A DNA stretch of 64,000 nucleotides from Vibrio sinaloensis. Its GTDB lineage: Bacteria; Pseudomonadota; Gammaproteobacteria; Enterobacterales; Vibrionaceae. Location: NCBI RefSeq assembly GCF_023195835.1, contig NZ_CP096199.1:620001-684000 (forward strand), given 5' to 3'. A program made the position numbers and the translations under genes. Positions 1-7,157 of the stretch are shown in pieces; within the stretch, counting starts at the first letter, position 1, and every line of letters starts with the position of its first letter. Below the pieces are notes generated by a model that was not told the DNA's origin, made no database searches, and saw only the letters and a list, made by a program, of their open reading frames with translations.

Positions 1-493
1 CAAATTCTAAAGCGGTTCCGGGCCCTTGGCTGGTTAACAGGTTGTGGTTGACGTCATAGGTCACACGTTTTACCCGCCAGTTTTTGGCCGGGATGTGGCT
101 TTCAAAACTGGGATGACAAGTCATTAGCGCGTCTGAGTAAAGGCCATGGTGAGCAAGCACCAGCGCTGGCGCGGCACAGATGGCGGCAACCAGTTTGCCT
201 TCGTACATTTGTTGGCGAACAATCTCCACCAGCACGGTACTGTCTCGGAAAGTTTCAGCGCCTTGCACACCGCCAGGAAGGATCACCGCATCAAACTCAT
301 CATCGGCAATATCCACTAACTTGCAGTCCGCAGTTAACGTTACCCCTCGAGAGGCTTTCATTGTCAGTTGACCATTAAAGTCGGCACTGGCGACAACCGT
401 TTCATAGCCAGCTCTGACCATCATGTCGATGATAGTGACCGCTTCCATCTCTTCGGTGCCAGGTGCGATAGGGACGAGGACTTTCTTTGTCAT
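1..493 (-). CDS. yajL: Protein/nucleic acid deglycase-type chaperone YajL (DJ-1/PfpI family), 3' end cut by window
   Basis: The first 164 codons of a DJ-1/PfpI family protein lie on the minus strand; the rest falls outside the window (the family is about 196 residues). The N-terminus MTKKVLVPIAPGTEEMEA is typical of YajL, with the conserved early glutamate. The nucleophile-elbow cysteine is visible as AAICAAPA at residue 106, the position of the catalytic Cys in E. coli YajL and human DJ-1. The family protects proteins against oxidative and glycation damage in the cytoplasm; whether it is mainly a deglycase or a chaperone is debated. Its ATG overlaps the panE stop by four bases (ATGA), so the two are translated from one mRNA with panE first. 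Confidence 0.9.
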   Translation of the reverse strand, partial: MTKKVLVPIAPGTEEMEAVTIIDMMVRAGYETVVASADFNGQLTMKASRGVTLTADCKLVDIADDEFDAVILPGGVQGAETFRDSTVLVEIVRQQMYEGKLVAAICAAPALVLAHHGLYSDALMTCHPSFESHIPAKNWRVKRVTYDVNHNLLTSQGPGTALEF

Positions 494-1380
494 GATTGCT
501 TCCAACCTTGTTCGATGTTTTTGACTGCTTGGTAGAGCTCGAGATTGACAGGCGTTGCGATGCCGTGTTTCTGGGCTGTTTCGATGAGATACCCGGTGAT
601 AAAGTCTATCTCGCTTTGGCGTTGATGAACAATATCCTGATTCATTGACGACAGGTTTTTTGCTGTTGCTTGTATGACCTTAGCGACAGAGTGAGTGAGC
701 TGTTCTTCATTGGTGCTCAGGCCTTCTGCCTGCATAACTAAGGTGACTTCTCGAATGACAGCTTGCAAGGTAGCCGCGTGTTGGGGCTCAGCTAGCGAAC
801 CATTGGGAACTTGATGAATGGCGCTAAGCGGGTTAATAGCACAGTTAATCGCGAGTTTATTCCACAAGGCGCTAAGAATATCAGGATTCCATTTTGCTTG
901 CGGCAAGCTGTGCTGAAACACCTCGGCGACAAACGAGCAGCGTTTGCCCGCCTGATTATAGCCGCCAAGCTCAGTGTTACCGTGCCCTGTGTGACGCACT
1001 TTACCCTGCGACTCTCTTAGCGCGCCGTGGGTGGTGGTCGCCACGATCAGTGGGTTATTAGCAAAGCGTTGCGCTATCTGTTCAGCCGTGCCCATGCCGT
1101 TGTGCATCAGTACAATAATCGTTTCGCTAGCAAGTTTTCCCACTAGGCTTTGTAAGCTTGAGACGACTTGAGGAGCCTTTAATGTCACCAATAGCAGATC
1201 TGCTCGAGATAAAGCGTCGAGGGAGTTATTGTTAAAGTAAACGGGTGGGTTCTCTTCCAGTTGGAGCGACATGGTTGGGCTGCTGTGTCGCGACCAGACT
1301 GAGACAGAATGTCCGGAACTGTATAAATGAGAGGCCCAAAGAGAGCCAATAGCGCCGGGGCCAAGAACGACAATATTCAT
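490..1380 (-). CDS. panE: 2-dehydropantoate 2-reductase (ketopantoate reductase)
   Basis: PanE reduces ketopantoate to pantoate with NADPH in pantothenate/CoA synthesis. The protein opens with a Rossmann glycine motif (MNIVVLGPGAIGSLWASHL), which fixes the start at 1380; an upstream in-frame ATG at 1437 would add 19 residues unlike the family and would place the start close to the ompK terminator. The product is 296 residues, near the usual length of about 300. The C-terminal helical domain carries the expected lysine/asparagine region (WNKLAINCAINPLSAI). It is the first gene of a two-gene unit with yajL, which it overlaps by four bases. No separate promoter was identified. Confidence 0.92.
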   Translation of the reverse strand: MNIVVLGPGAIGSLWASHLYSSGHSVSVWSRHSSPTMSLQLEENPPVYFNNNSLDALSRADLLLVTLKAPQVVSSLQSLVGKLASETIIVLMHNGMGTAEQIAQRFANNPLIVATTTHGALRESQGKVRHTGHGNTELGGYNQAGKRCSFVAEVFQHSLPQAKWNPDILSALWNKLAINCAINPLSAIHQVPNGSLAEPQHAATLQAVIREVTLVMQAEGLSTNEEQLTHSVAKVIQATAKNLSSMNQDIVHQRQSEIDFITGYLIETAQKHGIATPVNLELYQAVKNIEQGWKQS

Positions 1381-1441
1381 CTGTTCGTAAGTCAGTGGGT
1401 TTGGCAAAGAGGATAAGACGATAAAAATAGAAAGCAAATAA

Positions 1442-1471
1442 AAATGGCACCTTAGTAGTAAGGTGCCATTT
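1442..1471 (-). terminator. Rho-independent terminator of ompK
   Basis: A perfect 13-bp inverted repeat (AAATGGCACCTTA and its complement) with a GTAG loop lies just after the ompK stop. Read on the minus strand it is followed by a T-rich stretch, so it should end the ompK transcript before panE. Confidence 0.85.
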
Positions 1472-1496
1472 GGGGTTTCTTTGTTTGCAAGTTCTA

Positions 1497-2243
1497 TTAG
1501 AACTTGTAGTTCACGCGGTAGATTAGGATATCGCCGTAGCCTTTGATACCTAATTTGTTTTCAGTAAAGCGGTACAGTACGCCAGTAGACCAGTCTTTAG
1601 TTACGTTCCACATTGCGTTTACGCTGCCGTTCCAGCCTGTCTTGCCACCTTGAGCTGCAGTGTACTCTTCGTTGCGACCAAACTCGTACTCACCCCAAGT
1701 GGAGAATGTGAAGCTTTGGCCTGCCAGTTCGGTGTTGTAAAAACCAACCCAACCAGCCATACCACCGTTGGCACCGTTAATTGAACCTTGGCTAATTTCG
1801 TGAACACCGATGAATGGTGTGAATGCCCAACCGTCGCCTTGTAGACCTGTATAGCCTAGACCAAGTACGCGGTTCTGTTCGTTAAAATTAACGCCGTTTG
1901 TATTGTAAACTTGAGCGTAAAGGCTAACTTTGGTGTCCATTAGGTTGTAGTGAATCGTACCTTTCGCCGAAGCACCACGCTTGTCTGAAGCACTATCAAC
2001 ACCTTCATAATCGTAGAAACCGTAAATTTGGCCCCAGTCAAAGCCTGCGCCACCCTCAATGCCTAGTACCGCTTTGTTGCGACTCTTAAGATCGCCGCCG
2101 AAGTTGTCTTGTGACTTGCCTGTACCGTGATCCCAGTTTTGGTAGTCAAGGTACATGCCGCCGAAGCCATATAGATACTCTGCTTGTGCTGGGATAGCAG
2201 CAGCCGCTGCAATAACGCCAAGAGCTAAAAGTGATTTACGCAT
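1497..2243 (-). CDS. ompK: Outer membrane protein OmpK, Tsx-like nucleoside channel family
   Basis: A 248-residue outer-membrane beta-barrel. The first 21 residues form a clear Sec signal peptide (MRKSLLALGVIAAAAAIPAQA, with cleavage expected before EYLYG). The mature part alternates aromatic strands and ends in the terminal phenylalanine used by the BAM machinery (YRVNYKF). The sequence, including FDWGQIYGFYDYEG, matches the Vibrio OmpK type, related to the nucleoside channel Tsx; OmpK is also known as the receptor of broad-host vibriophage KVP40. It is transcribed alone: a terminator follows and a 345-bp upstream gap separates it from a divergent gene. A PurR-like box in that gap fits a role in nucleoside uptake, but that link is inference. 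Confidence 0.9.
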   Translation of the reverse strand: MRKSLLALGVIAAAAAIPAQAEYLYGFGGMYLDYQNWDHGTGKSQDNFGGDLKSRNKAVLGIEGGAGFDWGQIYGFYDYEGVDSASDKRGASAKGTIHYNLMDTKVSLYAQVYNTNGVNFNEQNRVLGLGYTGLQGDGWAFTPFIGVHEISQGSINGANGGMAGWVGFYNTELAGQSFTFSTWGEYEFGRNEEYTAAQGGKTGWNGSVNAMWNVTKDWSTGVLYRFTENKLGIKGYGDILIYRVNYKF

Positions 2244-2474
2244 AATGGAAACTCTCTATGTTTGTTAGCTTAAATATTCATCAGATATTTGTTTGGTTGC
2301 TCAGTCTGTGCTGGGCTTTGCTGATGCGCATAATATCGATAAAAATCTCAAAAGCCATGTGCAACACGTGTAAAAAAACATAAAACAGGTGATCTACATC
2401 TCACTAACGGGCAAAAGTTTCACGTGTAACGGAACTTTCATTTTATTGCACAAAAAGTGATTCAGGTATCGATT

Positions 2475-2490
2475 ACGCAAGCGATTTCTT
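2475..2490 (+). promoter_or_regulatory. PurR-like operator upstream of ompK
   Basis: ACGCAAGCGATTTCTT matches 13 of 16 positions of the E. coli PurR consensus ACGCAAACGTTTTCGT. The 13-mer ATCGATTACGCAA that begins it recurs exactly in the purine permease operator at 29089-29101. It lies about 230 bp upstream of the ompK start, far for simple repression, so a CytR-like regulator of the same LacI family is an alternative. Confidence 0.45.
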
Positions 2491-2530
2491 TAGATTTGCG
2501 GTCCATCTTATAACCAACAGTTTTAGTGAA

Positions 2531-2558
2531 TGATCTCAATATAGGCAGGTAACGTAAC
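2531..2558 (+). promoter_or_regulatory. Predicted ECF (RpoE/ChrR-type) promoter
   Basis: TGATCT, a 16-base spacer, then CGTAAC. This is the TGATC/CGTA pattern reported for the ECF11 group that pairs with ChrR. It ends 30 bases before the start of the LON-domain gene, and a good ribosome site (AGGAGT) sits between. It suggests that the LON-sigma-ChrR unit is transcribed by its own sigma factor. Confidence 0.6.
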
Positions 2559-2588
2559 TGTTATCAGGAAGTTTAGGAGTCACTATTT

Positions 2589-3170
2589 ATGCCTGAGATT
2601 ATGTTGTTTCCACTTAGTTCCGTGGTGTTACCCGAAGGCAAAATGCGCTTGAGAATCTTTGAACCTAGGTACAAAAGGCTCATTTCTCAAGCGCTCAAGG
2701 GAGATGGAACATTTGGTATTTGCTTGTTCGATGCGTCTCTCGCCTCAGCGGGGCAGGAGTTATCTGCGATTGGCACCCTAGCCAAAATAACCGACTTTGA
2801 GTCACTTGAAGATGGATTGCTGGGGATATCCGTAACCGGTTTGAAGAAGTTTCGCATTAAACGGGTTCGCGTCGAATACGACGGTTTGCGCTTGGCAAGG
2901 GTGGAGTGGTTGCCCAACTGGGACGTGACCAACTTTGACCACCAGTCGGAATCAATCAGTAAGCATTTAGGCGATATCTACCACCAATTCCCTGATTTGG
3001 GGAACCTTTATCAACAGCGCTTTTTTGACGACGCGAGCTGGGTCAGTCAGCGTTGGCTGGAAATATTGCCGATCACCAATCAACAGTTCGACACCTTAGC
3101 CCAGCAGCCTGATTGTTATCAGGCGGTCGAGTTTTTAAAAAGAACCTTAGATAGTAGCTACGTGCAGTGA
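2589..3170 (+). CDS. LON N-terminal (substrate-binding) domain protein without protease domain
   Basis: A 193-residue cytoplasmic protein that is essentially one LON substrate-binding domain. The N-terminus MPEIMLFPLSSVVLPEGKMRLRIFEPRYKRLI is the classic family opening (PLFPL-type strand, then the LRIFEPRY motif). It carries neither an AAA+ module nor a Ser-Lys catalytic domain, so it cannot itself be a Lon protease. It could be an adaptor or substrate binder, but its biochemical role is unknown. The start is supported by AGGAGT eight bases upstream. It sits directly behind a predicted ECF promoter and ahead of the sigma and anti-sigma genes, suggesting a part in, or control by, the same stress response. 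The 58-bp gap to the sigma gene may hold a second ECF promoter. Confidence 0.85.
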   Translation: MPEIMLFPLSSVVLPEGKMRLRIFEPRYKRLISQALKGDGTFGICLFDASLASAGQELSAIGTLAKITDFESLEDGLLGISVTGLKKFRIKRVRVEYDGLRLARVEWLPNWDVTNFDHQSESISKHLGDIYHQFPDLGNLYQQRFFDDASWVSQRWLEILPITNQQFDTLAQQPDCYQAVEFLKRTLDSSYVQ

Positions 3171-3194
3171 TCGCTGAATCAGTTTGATCGTATA
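3168..3194 (+). promoter_or_regulatory. Possible second ECF promoter before the sigma gene
   Basis: TGATCG and CGTATA are separated by 15 bases, so the spacer is one base shorter than in the stronger upstream copy. The -35 element overlaps the stop codon of the LON-domain gene. It would give direct autoregulation of the sigma/anti-sigma pair; the short spacer keeps confidence low. Confidence 0.35.
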
Positions 3195-3228
3195 CAATGG
3201 ATAGAGAGCTCTCATTAAGGATATCGAA

Positions 3229-3813
3229 ATGGCCGAGATAGATACCCAAGCTTTTAAAAAAGCCGACTGGGCGTCGTGTATGGAACGAGTGAAGCAGAAA
3301 GATAAGCAGGCGTTCGCTTTGGTGTTCACTCATTTTTCTCCGCGTTTGAAGCAGTTCGCATACCGTCACATGGGTAATGAGCAAGTGGCGTTAGAAATTG
3401 TCCAGGACGCTTTGGCGACAGTGTGGCAAAAAAGCGCACTGTTCGATGGTGAAAAAAGTTCCCTTTCGACTTGGATCTACACGATTGCACGAAACCTCTG
3501 TTTCGACACCCTTCGCAAGCAGAAGGGCAGAGATGCACACATTCATTCTGAAGACATTTGGCCGAATGATTACTGTCCGCCAGACATGGTAGAGCACTAC
3601 TCTCCCGAAACAGAGATGTTAAAACAGCAGATCGTCAAGTATTTAGACATATTACCTGATGCTCAGCGAAAGGTTGTGAAAGCCGTATACCTCGAGGAGC
3701 TTCCACATCAACAAGTCGCGGAAATGTTTGATATTCCGCTCGGAACGGTAAAGTCGCGCTTACGACTGGCCGTTGAGAAACTACGCAACACCATAGAGGC
3801 AGATAAATTATGA
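3229..3813 (+). CDS. ECF RNA polymerase sigma factor, RpoE/ChrR type (ECF11-like)
   Basis: A 194-residue ECF sigma factor. Region 2 is visible at about residues 25-95 (FTHFSPRLKQFAYRHMG, then the ALATVWQKSALFDG and STWIYTIARNLCFDTLRK motifs). Region 4, with its helix-turn-helix, lies at about 140-190 (YLEELPHQQVAEMFDIPLG, then TVKSRLRLAVEKLR). The next gene, overlapping by four bases, encodes a ChrR-like zinc anti-sigma factor, which places it with the group that responds to singlet oxygen in Rhodobacter; a blue-light response has been reported for the V. cholerae pair. It is not the envelope-stress RpoE, which neighbours rseABC. Targets elsewhere in the genome cannot be seen here. Confidence 0.9.
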   Translation: MAEIDTQAFKKADWASCMERVKQKDKQAFALVFTHFSPRLKQFAYRHMGNEQVALEIVQDALATVWQKSALFDGEKSSLSTWIYTIARNLCFDTLRKQKGRDAHIHSEDIWPNDYCPPDMVEHYSPETEMLKQQIVKYLDILPDAQRKVVKAVYLEELPHQQVAEMFDIPLGTVKSRLRLAVEKLRNTIEADKL

Positions 3814-4472
3814 GCTACCATCCACAAGATCAACTTCTCCAAGCATACGCTCAGGGTACGCTGGATGATGTGAGTGCCTTTACGGTTGCGACCCACATCG
3901 AGGGTTGCCCTAAATGTCAGCGAGCCGTTGCATTGTTGGAGGCCCAGTGCGGCGATGCACTATGTACAGCTGAGGTGGAGAGCCATGACACGATGCAAGC
4001 CATGTTTGATCAAATTGTCTCGCTAGAGCAAAACGATGAGCCAATTCGCCCTCAGCGTCAGCCCTCTTACATTGAAGTGAACGGCAAGTCGTTCCGATTA
4101 CCTTTATCATTGTCGCGTTTCCGCGATAGAGTGGGTGAATGGAAAAGCTACGGCGGCAAGGTGTTTAGCGCTTCAATTGATATCTCACATGACTCGCGCG
4201 TAAGTTTAATGTACATCGCCGAAAATGTGTCAATACCACAGCATACTCATAAAGGGTTGGAGTCGACCTTGGTGTTACATGGCGGATTTAGTGACGAAGA
4301 TGGTCATTACGAAGCGGGTGACTTCTTACTGAAAGACGCCTCAGTGAAACACAGCCCGATGACTAAGCAAGGCGAAGATTGTTTGTGTTTAACTGTACTG
4401 ACTGAGCCTATGATCTTTACTCAAGGCGTAGCCAGAGTATTCAATCTTTTTGGTAAAGGTATGTATCCTTAA
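3810..4472 (+). CDS. chrR: ChrR-family zinc anti-sigma factor with C-terminal cupin
   Basis: A 220-residue two-domain protein. The N-terminal anti-sigma domain has the zinc pattern His4-X24-His29-X3-Cys33-X2-Cys36, the same spacing as Rhodobacter sphaeroides ChrR, where it binds zinc and holds the sigma factor. The C-terminal cupin (about residues 95-200) shows the metal-ligand set QHTHKGLE followed by a later histidine (KHSP), needed in Rhodobacter for release of the sigma factor by singlet oxygen. Its ATG overlaps the sigma stop by four bases, so the two are translationally coupled. A terminator follows at once. Identification is strong; the inducing signal in this organism is inferred from the family. 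Confidence 0.9.
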   Translation: MSYHPQDQLLQAYAQGTLDDVSAFTVATHIEGCPKCQRAVALLEAQCGDALCTAEVESHDTMQAMFDQIVSLEQNDEPIRPQRQPSYIEVNGKSFRLPLSLSRFRDRVGEWKSYGGKVFSASIDISHDSRVSLMYIAENVSIPQHTHKGLESTLVLHGGFSDEDGHYEAGDFLLKDASVKHSPMTKQGEDCLCLTVLTEPMIFTQGVARVFNLFGKGMYP

Positions 4473-4490
4473 TCCTTGTTTTATTTAGTG

Positions 4491-4520
4491 AAAAGGCTTG
4501 GTGTGACCAAGCCTTTTTTT
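4491..4520. terminator. Bidirectional terminator between chrR and ampG
   Basis: A 12-bp perfect stem (AAAAGGCTTGGT) with a GTG loop and seven Ts on the plus side; the minus side also reads into TTTT. It can serve both convergent genes. Confidence 0.9.
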
Positions 4521-4524
4521 GTTT

Positions 4525-5913
4525 CTATTGATTAGAGGTGATTTGCCGCTCTTGTTCGACGTCACGATGCCGCGCTCTATCGAGCATATCAGCAAAGTAA
4601 TGGCGTAGAGAGTAGAGCATTATCAAACTCGGAATAACCATGACTGCGGTAAGAACAAAGAAGGTTGACCAATCATTGAGGTAGTCGACCAGTTCGCCAG
4701 AGAATGACGCCAGTGTGGTGCGTCCGAAGTTACCCAGTGATGCCAGTAGTGCATACTGGGTGGCAGAGAAAGCTTGCCCAGTCACTACGGTTAAGAATGA
4801 GACAAATGCCACGGTTGAGAATGCCGAGGTGAAGTTATCAACCACGAGTGTCGCTAGGAACAGCTGCTCATTCGGGCCTACTTTGGCGATCCATGCAAAC
4901 ATTAGGTTACTGGAAGCCATCGCGATACCGCCAATCATTAAGCCTCTGACGATACCAAACTTGACGTTGACCATACTGCCGACCAGGGTAAACAGTATTG
5001 TTAGTCCCCAACCAATTAACTTCGAATAGTAACCAATTTGTTCGTTAGAGAAGCCGATTTCCTTATAGAAGGTGATCGACATACGACCAAGAAAGGCCTC
5101 ACCAATTTTGAACAGAAACACAAATAGCAATAGCGTAAGCGCGACGCGAAATCCGTTGCGTTTGAAAAAGTCCAAGAAAGGCTCAACCACGGTAACGGTT
5201 AGCCAGGCAAGAGCCCGATTGCCGACGACTTTACTGTGTCGCTGCTCGGCGGCATCTTGCAGTGCATCGCGCTGAGTGTTTGGCTCGCCGACCAACAGAG
5301 TAAACAGTATTAACACGCCAACGATGGCCGCCATACCGTAATAGACGCCGTTCCAGCCAATGGCATCGGCGTTGATAAACGCCAGATAACCAGGCACAGA
5401 GTAACCTGTCCACCAGCCGATAACCGCCATCGCTGAGGCTTGTGGCAGCTTAGATGATTCTGATTTAGGGAAGGTATCGATACGATAAGCATCGATGGCA
5501 ATATCTTGTGTTGCCGAGGCGATCGCGATACCTAAGGCTAACATCGAGGTAAACATTAGGTTGGTAGCGGGATCGACACCAGCGATAAACAGAGTACAGA
5601 TCAGGACCAAGGACTGGCAGAGAAGTATCCAACTGCGGCGCTGACCCAACAGAGAGTGCAACACAGGGAGTTTGACTCGGTCAACAAGCGGCGCCCATAA
5701 AAAGTTGATGGCATACACGGCGAACACGCTACCAAAATAGCCAATTGCCGCGCGCGTGAGGCCCGCGTCTTTCAGCCAGCCTGACATGTTAGAACCGATC
5801 AGTACCCATGGAAAACCACTTGAGCAACCGAGCATAAACACCCACATTAGGCGCTTATCCATATAACTGCGAATGGTTTCTAGCCAAGTCATCGAAGCGG
5901 AGTCAGAAGACAT
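4525..5913 (-). CDS. ampG: Muropeptide (GlcNAc-anhMurNAc peptide) permease AmpG, MFS
   Basis: A 462-residue inner-membrane carrier of the AmpG branch of the major facilitator superfamily. It imports anhydro-muropeptides released from peptidoglycan for recycling, and its activity links wall turnover to AmpC beta-lactamase induction in other species. The N-terminus MTWLETIRSYMDKRLMWVF and the first helix GCSSGFPWVLIGSNMSGWL are typical, as is the later AIASATQDIAIDAYRIDTF segment. About twelve or more hydrophobic stretches can be counted. In this window it neighbours yajG, as in E. coli (ampG-yajG). A hairpin upstream separates it from the cyclophilin gene, so it probably has its own promoter. 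Confidence 0.9.
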   Translation of the reverse strand: MSSDSASMTWLETIRSYMDKRLMWVFMLGCSSGFPWVLIGSNMSGWLKDAGLTRAAIGYFGSVFAVYAINFLWAPLVDRVKLPVLHSLLGQRRSWILLCQSLVLICTLFIAGVDPATNLMFTSMLALGIAIASATQDIAIDAYRIDTFPKSESSKLPQASAMAVIGWWTGYSVPGYLAFINADAIGWNGVYYGMAAIVGVLILFTLLVGEPNTQRDALQDAAEQRHSKVVGNRALAWLTVTVVEPFLDFFKRNGFRVALTLLLFVFLFKIGEAFLGRMSITFYKEIGFSNEQIGYYSKLIGWGLTILFTLVGSMVNVKFGIVRGLMIGGIAMASSNLMFAWIAKVGPNEQLFLATLVVDNFTSAFSTVAFVSFLTVVTGQAFSATQYALLASLGNFGRTTLASFSGELVDYLNDWSTFFVLTAVMVIPSLIMLYSLRHYFADMLDRARHRDVEQERQITSNQ

Positions 5914-5953
5914 ACATCTATCCTTGTTCAGTTTGAGGTCAGCAAGAAAAATT

Positions 5954-5979
5954 AAGGCTCGAGCACTGTGCTGAGCCTT
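5954..5979 (-). terminator. Terminator between the cyclophilin gene and ampG
   Basis: AAGGCTC and GAGCCTT enclose a second AGCA/TGCT pairing with one bulged base. On the minus strand the hairpin runs into AATTTTTC, a usable T-tract for ending the yajG-cyclophilin transcript. Confidence 0.7.
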
Positions 5980-5984
5980 TGTTG

Positions 5985-6530
5985 CTATTTAAGAAGTGTT
6001 GCGCTGGTGATGATAATAGGTTCGACAGGGACATCGCGGTAACGACCAACAGAGTGAGTGGGTTGTTGTCCCATTTTCTGAATGACGTCGAAGCCTTTAG
6101 TAACCTTGCCAAACACCGCGTAGCCTGGTGGACGCTGGTCGTAGTCTAGGAAGTTATTATCGACAAAGTTAATGAAGAACTGACGAGTCGCGGAGTTTGG
6201 ATTGCTGGTTCTGGCCATCGCAATCGTCGCACTGCTGTTTTTTAGCCCGTTTGATGCTTCATTTTTAATCGGTGGGTAGGTTGGCAGCGATTGCATATTT
6301 TGGTCAAACCCGCCGCCTTGCGCCATAAATCCTGGGATCACGCGATGGAACTGCGATCCGACATAGCTGCCATCTTCAACATATTTAATAAAGTTAGCGA
6401 CAGTCACCGGTGCTTTCTCTTGGTTCAGTTCCACGGTAAATTGGCCAAGGTTGGTTTCGAACTCGACTTTTGGCCCGGCCAACACCATGCTGTTAAACAG
6501 GGCCAATGAGGCAATAGCAGTTTTCCACAT
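5985..6530 (-). CDS. Periplasmic cyclophilin-type peptidyl-prolyl cis-trans isomerase
   Basis: A 181-residue cyclophilin with an N-terminal signal peptide (MWKTAIASLALFNSMVLA), so it probably acts on proline bonds in periplasmic proteins. The domain begins at KVEFETNLGQFTVEL and shows the catalytic signature FHRVIPGFMAQGGGF and the GYAVFGKVTKGFDV segment. It resembles bacterial PpiA; the symbol is left blank because Vibrio carries several cyclophilins. The start codon overlaps the stop of yajG (TAATG), so the two form a coupled pair with yajG first. A terminator hairpin follows before ampG. Confidence 0.88.
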   Translation of the reverse strand: MWKTAIASLALFNSMVLAGPKVEFETNLGQFTVELNQEKAPVTVANFIKYVEDGSYVGSQFHRVIPGFMAQGGGFDQNMQSLPTYPPIKNEASNGLKNSSATIAMARTSNPNSATRQFFINFVDNNFLDYDQRPPGYAVFGKVTKGFDVIQKMGQQPTHSVGRYRDVPVEPIIITSATLLK

Positions 6531-7099
6531 TAGAAACGCTCCCGCATGTAATTTTGTAGTTCACGGTCATCAGCGATCTCTTGCATCACTAGATTAATAA
6601 CGTCGTTGAGAACGGTTTCGATTTCATCATTTGAAGCACTTAAAGCGCCGGTACGTTTAGCGGTTCCGGTGTAGGTTTTAACCAGTTTGCCTTGAGGTGT
6701 TTCTGCAGTGATTTCAATCACGACTTTACCGTCCATCTCGTTTTCCATCACAGTGTGCTCAACGGAGACGAGGGCTTGTTGCACTTCTACTTGAAGTGAG
6801 TTTTGGCTGTTTACTGTGCTACGGAAGCCCTGTGATTGAAATTGTTCAAGTAGTGCGTTCTCGATTGAGATACGAACATTTTGCTTAGAATGAATCGGTT
6901 CGATGTTTGAGCGTCCGCTATCAACCAGTGCGACATACTGCGCCGAGCGAACATCCTTACTGGTTAGGGTAAAGGTGGCATCTTGAACTAAGTCGCTATT
7001 GCTCAGTACAGCTTTCGGCATAAAGTTGATTTGCTCTTGCTGAGGTGCTGAACAGGCAGCGAGTAGTGCCACTGAAGCGGCTAGAACCAGTTTTCTCAT
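6530..7099 (-). CDS. yajG: YajG family lipoprotein
   Basis: A 189-residue lipoprotein. The signal sequence MRKLVLAASVALLAAC ends in a lipobox with cysteine 16 as the lipidated residue. The rest matches the YajG family (an early FMPKAVLSNSDLVQDATFTLTS-like region and a C-terminal ELQNYMRERF). Its function is unknown; the gene usually lies next to ampG, as here, hinting at a wall-related job without proving one. It is the first gene of the yajG-cyclophilin pair. The residue after the lipobox cysteine is serine, so transfer to the outer membrane would be expected. Confidence 0.85.
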   Translation of the reverse strand: MRKLVLAASVALLAACSAPQQEQINFMPKAVLSNSDLVQDATFTLTSKDVRSAQYVALVDSGRSNIEPIHSKQNVRISIENALLEQFQSQGFRSTVNSQNSLQVEVQQALVSVEHTVMENEMDGKVVIEITAETPQGKLVKTYTGTAKRTGALSASNDEIETVLNDVINLVMQEIADDRELQNYMRERF

Positions 7100-7157
7100 T
7101 GCAATTTCCTTTTTTGGTACTTCTGAGAGCTTTAATGTTCAGAAAGATAATAGTGGA

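Larger units (their letters stand above)
2244..2588. other. Divergent regulatory region between ompK and the LON-domain gene
   Basis: This 345-bp non-coding gap serves both flanking genes. It holds two copies of CACGTGTAA (2365-2373 and 2421-2429), a PurR-like 16-mer (2475-2490), and an ECF-type promoter pointing right (2531-2558). No convincing sigma-70 promoter for ompK was picked out by eye, although a TAAAAT hexamer is present on the minus strand near 2450. Confidence 0.6.

Noticed and set aside
490..1437. Longer form of panE from the ATG at 1437
   Set aside because: The first 19 residues do not fit the family, and the Rossmann motif should start the protein; the ATG at 1380 is better.
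2391..2415. GGTGATCTACATCTCACT as a CRP site before ompK
   Set aside because: The half-sites are separated by eight bases rather than the six needed between TGTGA and TCACA.
2431..2460. GGAACTT as the -35 of an envelope-stress sigma-E promoter
   Set aside because: No TCNAA-type -10 element follows at 15-17 bases.
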